Source: Achromobacter aegrifaciens
GTDB taxonomy: Bacteria; Pseudomonadota; Gammaproteobacteria; Burkholderiales; Burkholderiaceae_B
Assembly (NCBI RefSeq): GCF_902859735.1
Contig: NZ_CADIJY010000001.1
Coordinates: 1,240,001-1,304,000 of the forward strand
Reading direction: 5' to 3'
DNA length: 64,000 nucleotides
The notes beneath the pieces were generated by a model, which was given only the letters and a program-made list of their open reading frames with translations, was not told where the DNA came from and did not search any database. The position numbers and the translations under genes were made by a program. Positions 33,253-42,217 of this stretch are shown here, piece after piece (within the stretch, counting starts at the first letter, position 1; each line of letters begins with the position of its first letter).

Positions 33253-34434
33253 TTACTTGTAGTCGGCCAGCCGGAACTGCCCGTCGCGGTAGCCCAGCAT
33301 GACGATGTCGTCCTTATCCAGGCCCGAGTGGCGCTGGGGCGAGAAATTGAAGACCCCGCCCACGCCCTGGTAGCCGGTGATGGCGGTCAGCTGTTCACGG
33401 GTCTTTTCCTTGTCGCCGCCGCTCTTGTCCAGGGCGGCGCGTGCCAGCATGATGGCGTCGTAGGTCTGGGCCACGAACTGGTTGGGCTTGCGCTTGTAGC
33501 GGGCCTCGAAGCGCTTGCTGAGGTCCACGATGCGCGTCTTGATCGGGTCGGCGTCGGGCAGGTCCTGGCCCACCGGGAACTTGACGCTGACCAGCAGCAG
33601 GTCCTTGACCGAGTCGCCGGCCAGCTTCATGTAGCGCTGGTCGACGAAACCGTAGCTGTGCACCAGGGTGAGCTTGTCCAGGCCCAGCTGCTGCGCCTGC
33701 TTGATGAACACCACGCCAGCCGGGGTGACGGTCCAGCAGATGATGGCCTGCACCGACGCATTCTTGATGCGCGTGAGCTGCGGAGTCAGGTCGGTGTCGG
33801 CGGGGTTGAAGGATTCATACGTGATGTCGATGCCGCGCTTGGCGGCAAGCCGCTTCATCTGTTCGACGGCGCTCTGGCCGAAGCCGCTGTTGTCGGCCAG
33901 CAGGGCGGCGCGCTTGATGCCTTTCTTGTCGAAGTAGTCCAGCACCCGGTCGATCACCTGGTCGTCGTCCACGGTGCTCTTGAACACGTACTTGCGTTCG
34001 GCCACCGGCATCACGATCTGCATCGAACCTTCGGTGGAAATGAAGGGCGTGGCGGCCTTGTCCACCATCGGCACCATGGCCATGGCGATGCCGCTCATGT
34101 TGCCGCCGCCGACGATGATGTCCACCTTGTCCTGGGACAGCAGCCGCTTGGTGGCGTTGATGGCCTTGGCGGTCTGGCTTTCGGCGTCGTAGAACACCCA
34201 TTCGACTTTCTTGCCGCCGATGCCGCCGGCGGCATTGATGTCGTCGATGGCCATTTCCATGCCGGCCTTCATGTCTTCGCCGAGGAAGGCGGCGGGACCG
34301 GTCACGGACAGGATGGATCCTATCCGCACCGTATCCTGCGCGCTGGCGGCGTGCATGCCCAGCATCAGCGCGGCGGCCGGCAGCGCGATGGCCGCGCGGC
34401 GCGAGAACTCCAGAAACGTCTTTAAGCAAGTCAT
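33253..34434 (-). CDS. Branched-chain amino-acid-type ABC transporter substrate-binding protein
   Basis: A 393-residue periplasmic receptor of the LivK/Leu-Ile-Val-binding family. A signal peptide ends near residue 33 (AASAQD). The mature start DTVRIGSILSVTGPAAFLG and ALLADNSGFGQSAVEQMK near residue 165 are family typical. The start at 34434 is followed by a basic n-region with paired arginines (FSRRAAIALP). It lies 66 bp upstream of the ferritin-like gene and is the first structural gene after the GntR regulator. Homologues of this group often bind aromatic or other carboxylates as well as amino acids. Confidence 0.88.
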   Translation of the reverse strand: MTCLKTFLEFSRRAAIALPAAALMLGMHAASAQDTVRIGSILSVTGPAAFLGEDMKAGMEMAIDDINAAGGIGGKKVEWVFYDAESQTAKAINATKRLLSQDKVDIIVGGGNMSGIAMAMVPMVDKAATPFISTEGSMQIVMPVAERKYVFKSTVDDDQVIDRVLDYFDKKGIKRAALLADNSGFGQSAVEQMKRLAAKRGIDITYESFNPADTDLTPQLTRIKNASVQAIICWTVTPAGVVFIKQAQQLGLDKLTLVHSYGFVDQRYMKLAGDSVKDLLLVSVKFPVGQDLPDADPIKTRIVDLSKRFEARYKRKPNQFVAQTYDAIMLARAALDKSGGDKEKTREQLTAITGYQGVGGVFNFSPQRHSGLDKDDIVMLGYRDGQFRLADYK

Positions 34435-34507
34435 GGTGCTACTCCTGTGCCTGATGCGGGATTTAAGGGGGTGCAGCAACTTCCACGAACAGCGAAAACG
34501 TAGTCGG

Positions 34508-35353
34508 CTAGGCCTCCGCCACGCCGGGTGGGTTGCGGAACTCGAGCGAGTCCGACACCTGGTCCGTCTTGCCTGCGCCGTTCTGCAGCGGTACGCGCAC
34601 CGAGTACCGGACCTGGTCCGCGCGGTAATGCGACAGGCCGGACATGACCGGCCGGTCCTGCTTGTCGAAATACACCAGGTGCCGCGTCAGGACGGGATCG
34701 CCGGGCAGGAGGCTGAGGTAATCGGCATGTTCGGCCTGCACCGCGCCGCCCTCGATCTTGAGGTTGCCGTAGGCCAGCTCGACCTGGCGGCCGATCAGCT
34801 CCAGCAGGGAGCCCGCCTCGGCCTGGCGGGCGTCGATGTGCGGGATGCGGTCGGTGCGCACATAGCGGTAGTCGATCGAGATCGGCACCTGCTGGACCGT
34901 GCGCAGGCGCAGGATGCTCCAGACCGGGGTGCCGGGCGCCACGTCCAGTTCGCGCGCCACGACGGCCGAGGCCGGTTCCTGCGCGCAGTGCAGCACCCGC
35001 AGGCTGAGGGGACGGCCGTGTGCGGACCACTGGTCGATGAAGTCCATGGCCGGGCTGAACTGCTCGTCGATCTTGGGGGCGCAGACGAAGGTGCCGGAAC
35101 CGCGGACCCGCCGCAGATAGCCTTCGTCCACCAGTTCCTGGATGGCCTGGCGCACCGTCATGCGGCTGACGTTGAATTGTTCGCTCAGCTCGTGGTCGGT
35201 GTGGAAGCGGTCGCTTTCCTGCTGCCAGTTCAGGATCATCATCAGCACGCGCCGCTTGATCTGCACATAGAGCGGCAGAGGGGAGTCGCGGTCCAGCGCC
35301 ACGGGGCTGCTGGAGACGGGGGACTCGCTGCGGACGTTCGTAAGAGTGGACAT
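34508..35353 (-). CDS. GntR-family regulator, HutC/UTRA subfamily
   Basis: A 281-residue regulator. The N-terminal winged helix (about 25-100) includes FHTDHELSEQFNVSRMTVRQAIQELVDEGYLRRVRGSGTF, split here around the recognition helix. The C-terminal UTRA ligand-binding domain spans about 115-260. It is the first gene of the 12-kb minus-strand operon and is divergent from the 429-residue unknown protein and acyl-CoA synthetase genes. A perfect 16-bp palindrome in the 101-bp gap is the likely operator for both directions. The ligand is unknown, probably the imported acid or its CoA ester. Confidence 0.88.
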   Translation of the reverse strand: MSTLTNVRSESPVSSSPVALDRDSPLPLYVQIKRRVLMMILNWQQESDRFHTDHELSEQFNVSRMTVRQAIQELVDEGYLRRVRGSGTFVCAPKIDEQFSPAMDFIDQWSAHGRPLSLRVLHCAQEPASAVVARELDVAPGTPVWSILRLRTVQQVPISIDYRYVRTDRIPHIDARQAEAGSLLELIGRQVELAYGNLKIEGGAVQAEHADYLSLLPGDPVLTRHLVYFDKQDRPVMSGLSHYRADQVRYSVRVPLQNGAGKTDQVSDSLEFRNPPGVAEA

Positions 35354-35395
35354 GACAGCTGGTTTCCGGAATATGTATATAGGATTTGTATATTT

Positions 35396-35411
35396 GTCTA
35401 GTTAACTAGAC
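35396..35411. promoter_or_regulatory. Perfect 16-bp palindrome, probable GntR/UTRA operator
   Basis: GTCTAGTTAACTAGAC is a perfect palindrome in the AT-rich gap between the GntR gene and the divergent unknown gene (the surrounding 101 bp are far more AT-rich than the window). It carries GTCTA/TAGAC arms of the kind recognised by HutC-type GntR proteins and sits 43 bp from each start codon, so it could control both promoters. Confidence 0.7.
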
Positions 35412-35454
35412 TTTATGATATATTGATTTCGAAAGTCAAGTACGGATTAGCGAT

Positions 35455-36744
35455 ATGAATATTTCTACGCTCGACCTTGCGCTGGCGCTCCCGCCCCACA
35501 GCCTGGATGCCGTTCTGTCCTTTGATCAGCCCGCCTCGCTGGACCGGGCGGACGTGCTCATATGGAATCCCGCCGGCCTGTACCCCGCGCTGGAGGCGGC
35601 CTGCGAACGCACCGATCCGCCGGTGCTGGGGGTGGGCGCGTCGGAATGGCTGCTGGCCACCAGCCGCCATTGGCGCGAACAATTCAAGCGCCTGCTGGCC
35701 GCGGGCGGCACCCTGGTGGCGTTGGTGCCCGCGCCGCGCACGGTGGGCGTGCATACTTTGCAGGACATTCTTCCTTACGACTGGTCCGATCCGCTCTGGC
35801 CGCGGCGGGTGCGCAGCCAGCCGATCGACGGCGCTGCGCTGCCGCGCCAGGCGGGCGAGCCTTTCCGCACGCTCTTCACCGAAGCCGCGCGCTGTTTCCA
35901 GCCCTGCGCGACTCTGGTCGAGGCGCCGGGCGCGGGCATACTCGAGGACGGCCAGGGCATGACGCTGGCAAGCTACGCCAGTGAGCCGCCGGGCCGCCTG
36001 CTGCTGCTTCCGGCGCTGGCGCCGGATCTGGCGCAGGACGAAGCGGGCGCGGCGCTGTTTCTGCAGGAGCTGCGCCGCTGCATCGAACGCCTGGGCCAGC
36101 GCAGCGGCGTGCGCCTGGCGGGGTGGCTGGATCTGCAGCGCGGCCCGGCAGACGAGCAATTGCACGCCCGTCGCGCGCAATGCCTGCGCGAGCGCCATGC
36201 GCTCGACCTGGAATTGCAGGAACTGGACCGCGCCATGGCCGAGCGCGACTTTTTCAAGCAGCTGCTAGCTGGCGAAGGCCTGGGAGCGGGGCTGGCGGCC
36301 GCGGAAGTCTTCCGCCGCAAGAGCGCGCCAGTGCATGCGGACTGGGTCGAGAAAGACCTGCACATCGTTGAACTCGATCAACGCAACCTGCTGCTCAAAG
36401 TGCGGCTGGCGGATGAACCTCTGGATGCCGCGGCGCTACGCCGGCTGGAAGAGGCCCGCGTGCGGGTGGCGGATTACTTTTCCAGGCCGACTTCCATCCT
36501 CGTCGCGGACTGCGCCGACAATGCCTTGCCGCCGTCCGCGCGCGCGCCGCGCCGGCATGCCGTGCTGGAAGGCCTGGACGATGCCTATGTGCTGAACGGG
36601 CTGCACCTGTATGGCTGGCATCTGGAGACTCCCGGCGACAGCCCTGACCGCCTGCTGCAGCGTTTGATGCAGGCGGATGCGGACCTGAGCGATTCCCTGC
36701 TGCGCGCGACGCTGCGCGGCCTGACCCCGCCAGCCGACGCCTGA
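35455..36744 (+). CDS. Unrecognised 429-residue protein divergent from the GntR operon
   Basis: I do not recognise this protein. It is soluble, with no signal peptide or TM segment. Residues 1-230 look like an alpha/beta fold with a Rossmann-like or glutamine-amidotransferase-like feel (LIWNPAGLYPAL, VLGVGASEWLL, TLVALVP). Residues 240-285 form a charged, coiled-coil-like helix (ARRAQCLRERHALDLELQEL). The C-terminal third contains ADYFSRPTSILVADCADN. Codon use and GC content match the neighbours, so it is a real gene. It is 36 bp ahead of an acyl-CoA synthetase gene on the same strand and probably cotranscribed, both divergent from the regulator of the transport/catabolic operon. A role in that pathway is inferred from position only. 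Confidence 0.7.
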   Translation: MNISTLDLALALPPHSLDAVLSFDQPASLDRADVLIWNPAGLYPALEAACERTDPPVLGVGASEWLLATSRHWREQFKRLLAAGGTLVALVPAPRTVGVHTLQDILPYDWSDPLWPRRVRSQPIDGAALPRQAGEPFRTLFTEAARCFQPCATLVEAPGAGILEDGQGMTLASYASEPPGRLLLLPALAPDLAQDEAGAALFLQELRRCIERLGQRSGVRLAGWLDLQRGPADEQLHARRAQCLRERHALDLELQELDRAMAERDFFKQLLAGEGLGAGLAAAEVFRRKSAPVHADWVEKDLHIVELDQRNLLLKVRLADEPLDAAALRRLEEARVRVADYFSRPTSILVADCADNALPPSARAPRRHAVLEGLDDAYVLNGLHLYGWHLETPGDSPDRLLQRLMQADADLSDSLLRATLRGLTPPADA

Positions 36745-36780
36745 AGGGCGTGGTGAGCGTTTCGATACTGTGAGACTCCG

Positions 36781-38418
36781 ATGCCCGCCGACACCCCCGA
36801 CCTGCAAGTCCTGGATATCGAACGCAACAGCGCCAACCATCTGGCGCTTTCGCCGCTGACCTTCATCGAGCGCGCGGCGAAGGTCTATCCGGAACGCACT
36901 GCCATCGTCCATGGCGCGCTGCGCCAGAGCTGGCGCGAAACCTATGCACGCTGCCGCCGGCTGGCCAGCGGGCTGGCGCGCCTGGGGGTGCGGCCCGGCG
37001 ATACGGTGGCCGTGATGGCGCCCAATATCCCGGCGCTGTACGAGGCCCATTTCGGGGTCGCCATGGCGGGCGCGGTGCTCAATGCCCTGAACACCCGGCT
37101 GGACGCCGAAACACTGTCCTTCATCCTGGATCATGGCGCCGCGGTGGTGCTGCTGACGGACCGGGAGTACGCTCCCGTCATGGCGCAGGCCTTGGCCAAG
37201 ACCCGCAGGCGCATCCGCGTGGTGGACATCGACGATCCCGAATACGGCGGGCCGGGCGAACTGCTCGGGGAAATGAACTACGAAGCCCTGCTGGAGACGG
37301 GCGACGCGGCGGCCGGGTTCCCCTGGCCGGCGGACGAATGGCAGTCGCTGTGCCTGAACTACACCTCCGGCACCACCGGCAGCCCCAAGGGCGTGCTGTA
37401 CCACCATCGCGGCGCCTATCTGAATGCGATGGGCAACGCCCTGGCCTGCGATATGCGCCAGCATGCGGTGTATCTCTGGACCTTGCCGATGTTCCACTGC
37501 AATGGCTGGAGCTTTCCCTGGACCATCGCGCTGCTGGCGGGAACCAATGTCTGCCTGCGGCGGGTCGAGGCCGGCGCCATTTTCGACGCCATCCAGGCGA
37601 ATGGGGTCGATTATTTCTGCGCCGCGCCGGTGGTGCTGGGCATGCTCATCAACAGCCCGCCCGAAATCAAGCGGCGCGCGATCCGGCCGGTGCAGGCGCT
37701 CATCGGCGGCTCTCCGCCTCCGGCCGCCGTCATCGCGGCGATGGACGAACTGGGCATAGACGTCACGCATCTGTACGGCCTGACGGAGAGCTACGGTCCG
37801 TCGATCAGCTGTGCCTGGCACGAGGCCTGGAGCGATCTGCCGCTGGATGAGCAGGCTGCGCTGAAGGCCCGCATCGGCGTGCGCAAGCACACGATGGAAC
37901 AGGTCCGCGTGCTGGATCCCGCCACGCTGGCGCCCGTGCCGCCGGACGGCGTCACCGTGGGCGAAATCATGATGCGCGGCAACACGCTCATGAAGGGCTA
38001 TCTGAAGAACCCGCAGGCCACGGCGGAAGCCTTCGCCGGAGGCTGGTTCCATACCGGCGATCTGGCCGTGGTGCATCCCGACGGCTATCTGCAGGTCAAG
38101 GACCGCGCCAAGGACATCGTGATATCAGGCGGAGAGAACATCTCGACCGTCGAGGTCGAGGATGCGTTGTACGGGCATCCCGCCGTATTGGAAGCCGCCG
38201 TGGTGGCGCGGCCGGACGCCAAGTGGGGCGAGACGCCTTGCGCCTTCGTCACGCTGAAGGATGGCAGCGCCGCGACGGCGGAAGAACTGACCAGCTTCTG
38301 CCGGGGCCGCCTGGCCGGTTTCAAGGTGCCGCGCACTTTCGTGTTCGGCCCGTTGCCCAAAACCGCCACGGGCAAGATCCAGAAGTATCTGCTGCGCGAA
38401 CAGGCGCGGCAGCTGTGA
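36781..38418 (+). CDS. AMP-dependent acyl-CoA synthetase (medium-chain/aryl type)
   Basis: A 545-residue adenylate-forming ligase that activates a carboxylic acid with ATP to the acyl-AMP and then to the CoA thioester. It shows the P-loop [12 protein letters not shown] near residue 197, the YGLTES motif near 335, the hinge [12 protein letters not shown] near 420, and the C-terminal catalytic lysine in [12 protein letters not shown] near 535. Such FadD/AlkK-like enzymes act on medium-chain or aryl acids. The position beside the Liv-type transporter operon suggests that it makes the CoA ester used by the acyl-CoA dehydrogenase and kinase pair. It ends 22 bp before a convergent gene. Confidence 0.92.
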   Translation: MPADTPDLQVLDIERNSANHLALSPLTFIERAAKVYPERTAIVHGALRQSWRETYARCRRLASGLARLGVRPGDTVAVMAPNIPALYEAHFGVAMAGAVLNALNTRLDAETLSFILDHGAAVVLLTDREYAPVMAQALAKTRRRIRVVDIDDPEYGGPGELLGEMNYEALLETGDAAAGFPWPADEWQSLCLNYTSGTTGSPKGVLYHHRGAYLNAMGNALACDMRQHAVYLWTLPMFHCNGWSFPWTIALLAGTNVCLRRVEAGAIFDAIQANGVDYFCAAPVVLGMLINSPPEIKRRAIRPVQALIGGSPPPAAVIAAMDELGIDVTHLYGLTESYGPSISCAWHEAWSDLPLDEQAALKARIGVRKHTMEQVRVLDPATLAPVPPDGVTVGEIMMRGNTLMKGYLKNPQATAEAFAGGWFHTGDLAVVHPDGYLQVKDRAKDIVISGGENISTVEVEDALYGHPAVLEAAVVARPDAKWGETPCAFVTLKDGSAATAEELTSFCRGRLAGFKVPRTFVFGPLPKTATGKIQKYLLREQARQL

Positions 38419-38440
38419 ATTCGCCGCCGCCGGCGCGGCC

Positions 38441-39832
38441 CTAAGCGCGCGGCAGCAGGTCCAGCGCCTGCGCGTCGAAGCGCCGCAGATTGGGGAACAC
38501 CAGCCCCAGATCCTCGCGGCTGGCGCCGAACCAGCCGCCCAGGGACGCGCCCAGCTGATCCACGGCCAGGGTCGGCAAGAGGCGGCCGTTGTCGACGAAG
38601 CCGGGGCCGTCCAGGGCGATTTCCGGATGGCTGCCGTAGTAGCGGCCGCCCTTGACCGCGCCGCCCAGTACAAAGTGATGCGAGCCCCAGCCGTGGTCGG
38701 AGCCGTTGCCGTTGGAGCCCAGGGTGCGGCCGAATTCGGATGCCGTGAACGTGGTCACCTGGTCCGCCACGCCTATCGCGGAAAGCGCCTGCTGGAACGC
38801 GGCCAGCGCCTGGCCCAGTTCCTTGAGCAGGGCGGGGTGGGTGTCGTTCAGTCCGGCGTGGTTGTCATAGCCGTTCTGCGAGACGAAGAAAACCTGGCGG
38901 CGTGCGCCCAGCGCCTGGCGCGCCGCGATGATGCGGGCGACGATTTTCAGCTGCTGCGCCAGGGGGGACGAGAACTCGCCCGGCACGGCCACGTCCGCGA
39001 GGGCTGCACGCAGGCGCCCGTCGGCGTCGATGGACTGCGCGGCGATGCGCGACATCTCGCGTTCCATCAGGTGCTCGCGCGGCTGCGTGATGAGCTGGCG
39101 CAGCAAGGCCGTGCAGGCGCTGGAGCCATACATGTCGCGGCCCAGCAGGTCTATCTGCGTGGAGCCGTTGATGCCCACGCGGTATCCGGCGATCTTGCGT
39201 CCGGCCAGCAGCACGCTGCTGCCGCCCGCGGTGATGCCCGTGAAGGTGCGCTGCGCGTTGGCGTCCGCGAACAGGTCCGTCAGCCTCCCGGCCCAGCCCG
39301 ACGCCGCGCCTTCCGGCGCCAGCGCCTGCCAGTACGACTGCTGGTCGTTGTGGGAAAACAGCTTGGGCGGCAGTGGCACGCGCGCGCCTATGTATTCCTG
39401 CTTGGAGGTGGGCGCAACCAGCGGACCGATGTTCAGCAGCACTGCCATGTCGCCGCTTTCATACAAGGGCTTGAGCGGAGCCAGCGATGGGGCCAGCGCA
39501 AACTGGGCGCCGCCGGAGGCGGGTTCCTTGCCGCGCAGCGCCGTGGCCTGCAGGGCGTTGCGCGGCAGGGCGATGTCGGTGCGCGCCTGGGCATAGGCCT
39601 TGTAGGCGGCCGTGTCGTAGGGAACCAGCGAGTTGTAGGGGTCGTTGCCGCCGTACAGGAACACGCAGACCAGCGCCTTGTACGAGGAGACTGGCGCTGA
39701 TTGCGCCGCAGCCGCGCCCAGGGCCGCCAGGTTCAGCGCCAGTGGCGCGGCGGCGCCCGTGGCGCCCAACGCGCAGGCGCGCAGCAGGAATTCGCGGCGG
39801 CTGGTTTGCGCGGCGTGGCGGGAATTCTTCAT
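38441..39832 (-). CDS. DUF1501 protein with Tat signal
   Basis: A 463-residue exported protein of the DUF1501 family. The N-terminus has a twin-arginine signal (SRREFLLRA) with a cleavage region around residue 45 (AAAQSAP), indicating export in folded form. The rest resembles the alkaline-phosphatase-like fold often assigned to DUF1501, with FLYGGNDPYNSLVPYD near residue 57 and SEFGRTLGSNGNGSDHGWGSHHF near 370 (split across the family metal-binding motif with Asp and His). It overlaps the DUF1800 gene by four bases (ATGA). The pair is widespread but biochemically uncharacterised. Confidence 0.88.
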   Translation of the reverse strand: MKNSRHAAQTSRREFLLRACALGATGAAAPLALNLAALGAAAAQSAPVSSYKALVCVFLYGGNDPYNSLVPYDTAAYKAYAQARTDIALPRNALQATALRGKEPASGGAQFALAPSLAPLKPLYESGDMAVLLNIGPLVAPTSKQEYIGARVPLPPKLFSHNDQQSYWQALAPEGAASGWAGRLTDLFADANAQRTFTGITAGGSSVLLAGRKIAGYRVGINGSTQIDLLGRDMYGSSACTALLRQLITQPREHLMEREMSRIAAQSIDADGRLRAALADVAVPGEFSSPLAQQLKIVARIIAARQALGARRQVFFVSQNGYDNHAGLNDTHPALLKELGQALAAFQQALSAIGVADQVTTFTASEFGRTLGSNGNGSDHGWGSHHFVLGGAVKGGRYYGSHPEIALDGPGFVDNGRLLPTLAVDQLGASLGGWFGASREDLGLVFPNLRRFDAQALDLLPRA

Positions 39833-41394
39833 TTCTGCACCAGGTATTCGGGGCTGGCGGCCACCAGCATGATGGCGGCGCGCACGCGGTCGCGCGGCCG
39901 GCCCGCCGGTATCGTGGCCACGGCGCGCGCGATGCTGCCGGCGGTCTCGGCGGAATAGGCATCGCCCGCCAGCAGCAGCGCCACCCGCGCCACCAGCGCG
40001 GACGGATCCTGCGCCAGCGCGATCTCGGCGGCATAGGGCGTCTGCAGATCCTCCCACCCCCGGTCCACATAGATGGCCAGGAAGTTCAGGTAGCCGGCAA
40101 TGCTGGTCTCATCGGTGATCTGCAGTTCCGGCGCCACCAGGTTCCTGCGCGCCAGCTCGGTCACCGGCGGCACGTAGCGCGGACGGAAGAAATTGAAGAC
40201 GCTGGCGGATCGCATCGGGCTCTGGGCCAGCCGGATCGTGTTGTCAGTGGTGTCCGGCATGGCCCAGGCGCCGTTGTTGGAGGTCGCCCCGAAAGCCCGC
40301 GCCCAGGCCGCGAAGCGCACGATGGGTTCGCGCACCTTGCCCCAGCCGGGCGCGGCCAGGTCGGGGTTGCGCGCCTCCGGGTCCAGCAGGACGGCGCGCA
40401 CCACGGCCTTCAGGTTGCCGCGCTTGCCGCTGCCGTCGTCGTTGAAGGCGGCCGACACGCGCGCGACATAGGCGCGGCTGGGATTGCTGGTGACCAGCCG
40501 CTGGATCAGCTGCGTGCCGATGAAGGGGCCCACGTTGGGATGGGCGCAGATCACTTCCATGGCGCGCTTGAGCGACAAATGGCCGTCGGTGCCTGCCGGC
40601 ACCACCGCGCCCAGAAAGCGCTTCTCGGCCAGCGAGTGCAGCGCATTGTTCAAGGCCATGGGGCGGCGGTGGAATTCGACGTCGGTTTCGGGGCCGTTGA
40701 TGTCCCAGCCGGTGAAGACCTTGGCCAGCCCCTGCACGTCCGCGTTGGTATACGTTTCCACGGGCGCGCCGTTGACCATTCTTTTGGCGCCGTCCGGTTC
40801 CAGCTCCAGCAGCCCGATGCTGAACAACTGCATGACTTCGCGGGCATAGTTCTCGTCGGGATGGCGGCCGGTCTTGGGATCTTCCTTGCGGTTGCCGCGA
40901 TAGGTCAGCATGCAGCCCATGGACAGGTTGCGCGTGACGGCCGTCAGCAGTTGCTGGTAGTTGCCCAGGGCATGCTCGGCCAGCAGGTCCATGAAACCCG
41001 CGGCGCCGAACAATGGCCAGGATGCGGTGATGGACGATACGCCCACCACGAAGATCTCCGACAGCGCAAACGCGACCCGCGTGCGGACCTGATCCGGGGC
41101 CGAGATGAACTTGCGCCACAGCGTGGATTCCAGGGGCGCGTTGATGCCGTTGCCCTTGAACTCCTCGGTGTTCTTGCGCTGCTGCAGCAGCCAGTCGAAG
41201 TGGGTCTGCGACGGCGGCATGGCCAGCTGCGCGTCCAGCCAGGCCGCGTAGCCGTCGCGCACCACGGCGTCGATCTCGGCGGGCGTGGGGCCGAACGTGG
41301 CCTGCGCCAGGAAACGCGAGGCCTGGCCCGGGGTCGGTTTTGCGTGGGAAGTATCGGCGGACTGCGGCGCAGCCGCTGACGGCGTAGCGGACAT
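39829..41394 (-). CDS. DUF1800 protein
   Basis: A 521-residue protein of the DUF1800 family, mostly helical. Family features are RFLAQATFGPTPAEID near residue 26, a long central segment with DENYAREVMQLFSIGL near 180 and the C-terminal AIMLVAASPEYLVQ. The ATG at 41394 is preferred over GTG at 41403 because GAGGTG lies six bases upstream. There is no obvious signal peptide. Its stop overlaps the start of the Tat-exported DUF1501 partner, so they are made together. Function unknown. Confidence 0.85.
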   Translation of the reverse strand: MSATPSAAAPQSADTSHAKPTPGQASRFLAQATFGPTPAEIDAVVRDGYAAWLDAQLAMPPSQTHFDWLLQQRKNTEEFKGNGINAPLESTLWRKFISAPDQVRTRVAFALSEIFVVGVSSITASWPLFGAAGFMDLLAEHALGNYQQLLTAVTRNLSMGCMLTYRGNRKEDPKTGRHPDENYAREVMQLFSIGLLELEPDGAKRMVNGAPVETYTNADVQGLAKVFTGWDINGPETDVEFHRRPMALNNALHSLAEKRFLGAVVPAGTDGHLSLKRAMEVICAHPNVGPFIGTQLIQRLVTSNPSRAYVARVSAAFNDDGSGKRGNLKAVVRAVLLDPEARNPDLAAPGWGKVREPIVRFAAWARAFGATSNNGAWAMPDTTDNTIRLAQSPMRSASVFNFFRPRYVPPVTELARRNLVAPELQITDETSIAGYLNFLAIYVDRGWEDLQTPYAAEIALAQDPSALVARVALLLAGDAYSAETAGSIARAVATIPAGRPRDRVRAAIMLVAASPEYLVQK

Positions 41395-41493
41395 GCGCGG
41401 CACCTCGTCGAATGCGAAAACCTACGGTACTGAAGCCCCGGGCAGGCTTCAATACCGTCATTCGGACGAGAGACTAGTCCTAAAGCATGAGCT

Positions 41494-42198
41494 TCAGACC
41501 GAACGCGTGATGCCGCCGTCGATGCGGATGTTCTGGCCGGTGATGTAGGAAGAAGCGTCGGATGCGAGGAACGCGATCAGGTCGGCGACTTCTTCGGCGG
41601 TGCCGTAGCGGCCCATCGGAATGCGCGTGCGGCGGTCTTCCTTTTCAGGCAGGCTGTCGATGAAGCCCGGCAGCACGTTGTTCATCCGTACGTTGTGTTC
41701 GGCGTACTCGTCGGCGAACACCTTGGTGAAGGCGGCCAGCCCGGCGCGGAACACGCCCGAGGTCGGGAACAGCGCTTCGGGTTCGAAGGTGGCGTAGGTC
41801 GAGATATTGACGATGGCGCCGGACTTCTGCTGCTTCATCACCGGCGCGACCAGGCGCGCGATGCGCACCACGTTCAGCAGGTAGAACTCCATGCCCAGGT
41901 GCCAGTCCTCGTCGCTGATCTCCAGCAGCGGGCCCTTGGGGCCGTGGCCGGCGCTGTTGACCACGGCATCGATCCTGCCCCATTTTTGCTGCGTGGCGTC
42001 CATCAGCCTCGCCAGGTCTTCGGGCGAGCGGTTGGATCCCGTGACGCCCAGGCCGCCCAGTTCCTGCGCCAGCGCCTCGCCCTTGCCGGAGGAGGACAGG
42101 ATGGCTACGCGCCAGCCGTCAGCCGCCAGTTTGCGCGCCGCCGCCGCGCCCATGCCGCTGCCGCCGGCGGTGACGATTGCCACTTTTTCCGTGCTCAT
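41494..42198 (-). CDS. SDR-fold protein lacking the YxxxK catalytic motif
   Basis: A 234-residue short-chain dehydrogenase fold with a clear cofactor loop (TAGGSGMG near residue 10) and NSAG near 81. Where classical members have Tyr-x3-Lys, this protein reads Ser147-GVF-Arg151 (PTSGVFRAGLAAF), aligned by the following helix. The Ser of the triad is retained as NIST at 132-135. Both acid/base residues are therefore lost, so it may be inactive, use another residue, or bind NAD(P) as a sensor or scaffold. The ATG at 42198 follows AGGAGTGAGC. It stands alone before the DUF1800 gene. Confidence 0.8.
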   Translation of the reverse strand: MSTEKVAIVTAGGSGMGAAAARKLAADGWRVAILSSSGKGEALAQELGGLGVTGSNRSPEDLARLMDATQQKWGRIDAVVNSAGHGPKGPLLEISDEDWHLGMEFYLLNVVRIARLVAPVMKQQKSGAIVNISTYATFEPEALFPTSGVFRAGLAAFTKVFADEYAEHNVRMNNVLPGFIDSLPEKEDRRTRIPMGRYGTAEEVADLIAFLASDASSYITGQNIRIDGGITRSV

Positions 42199-42217
42199 GC
42201 TCACTCCTGGTCTTGAA

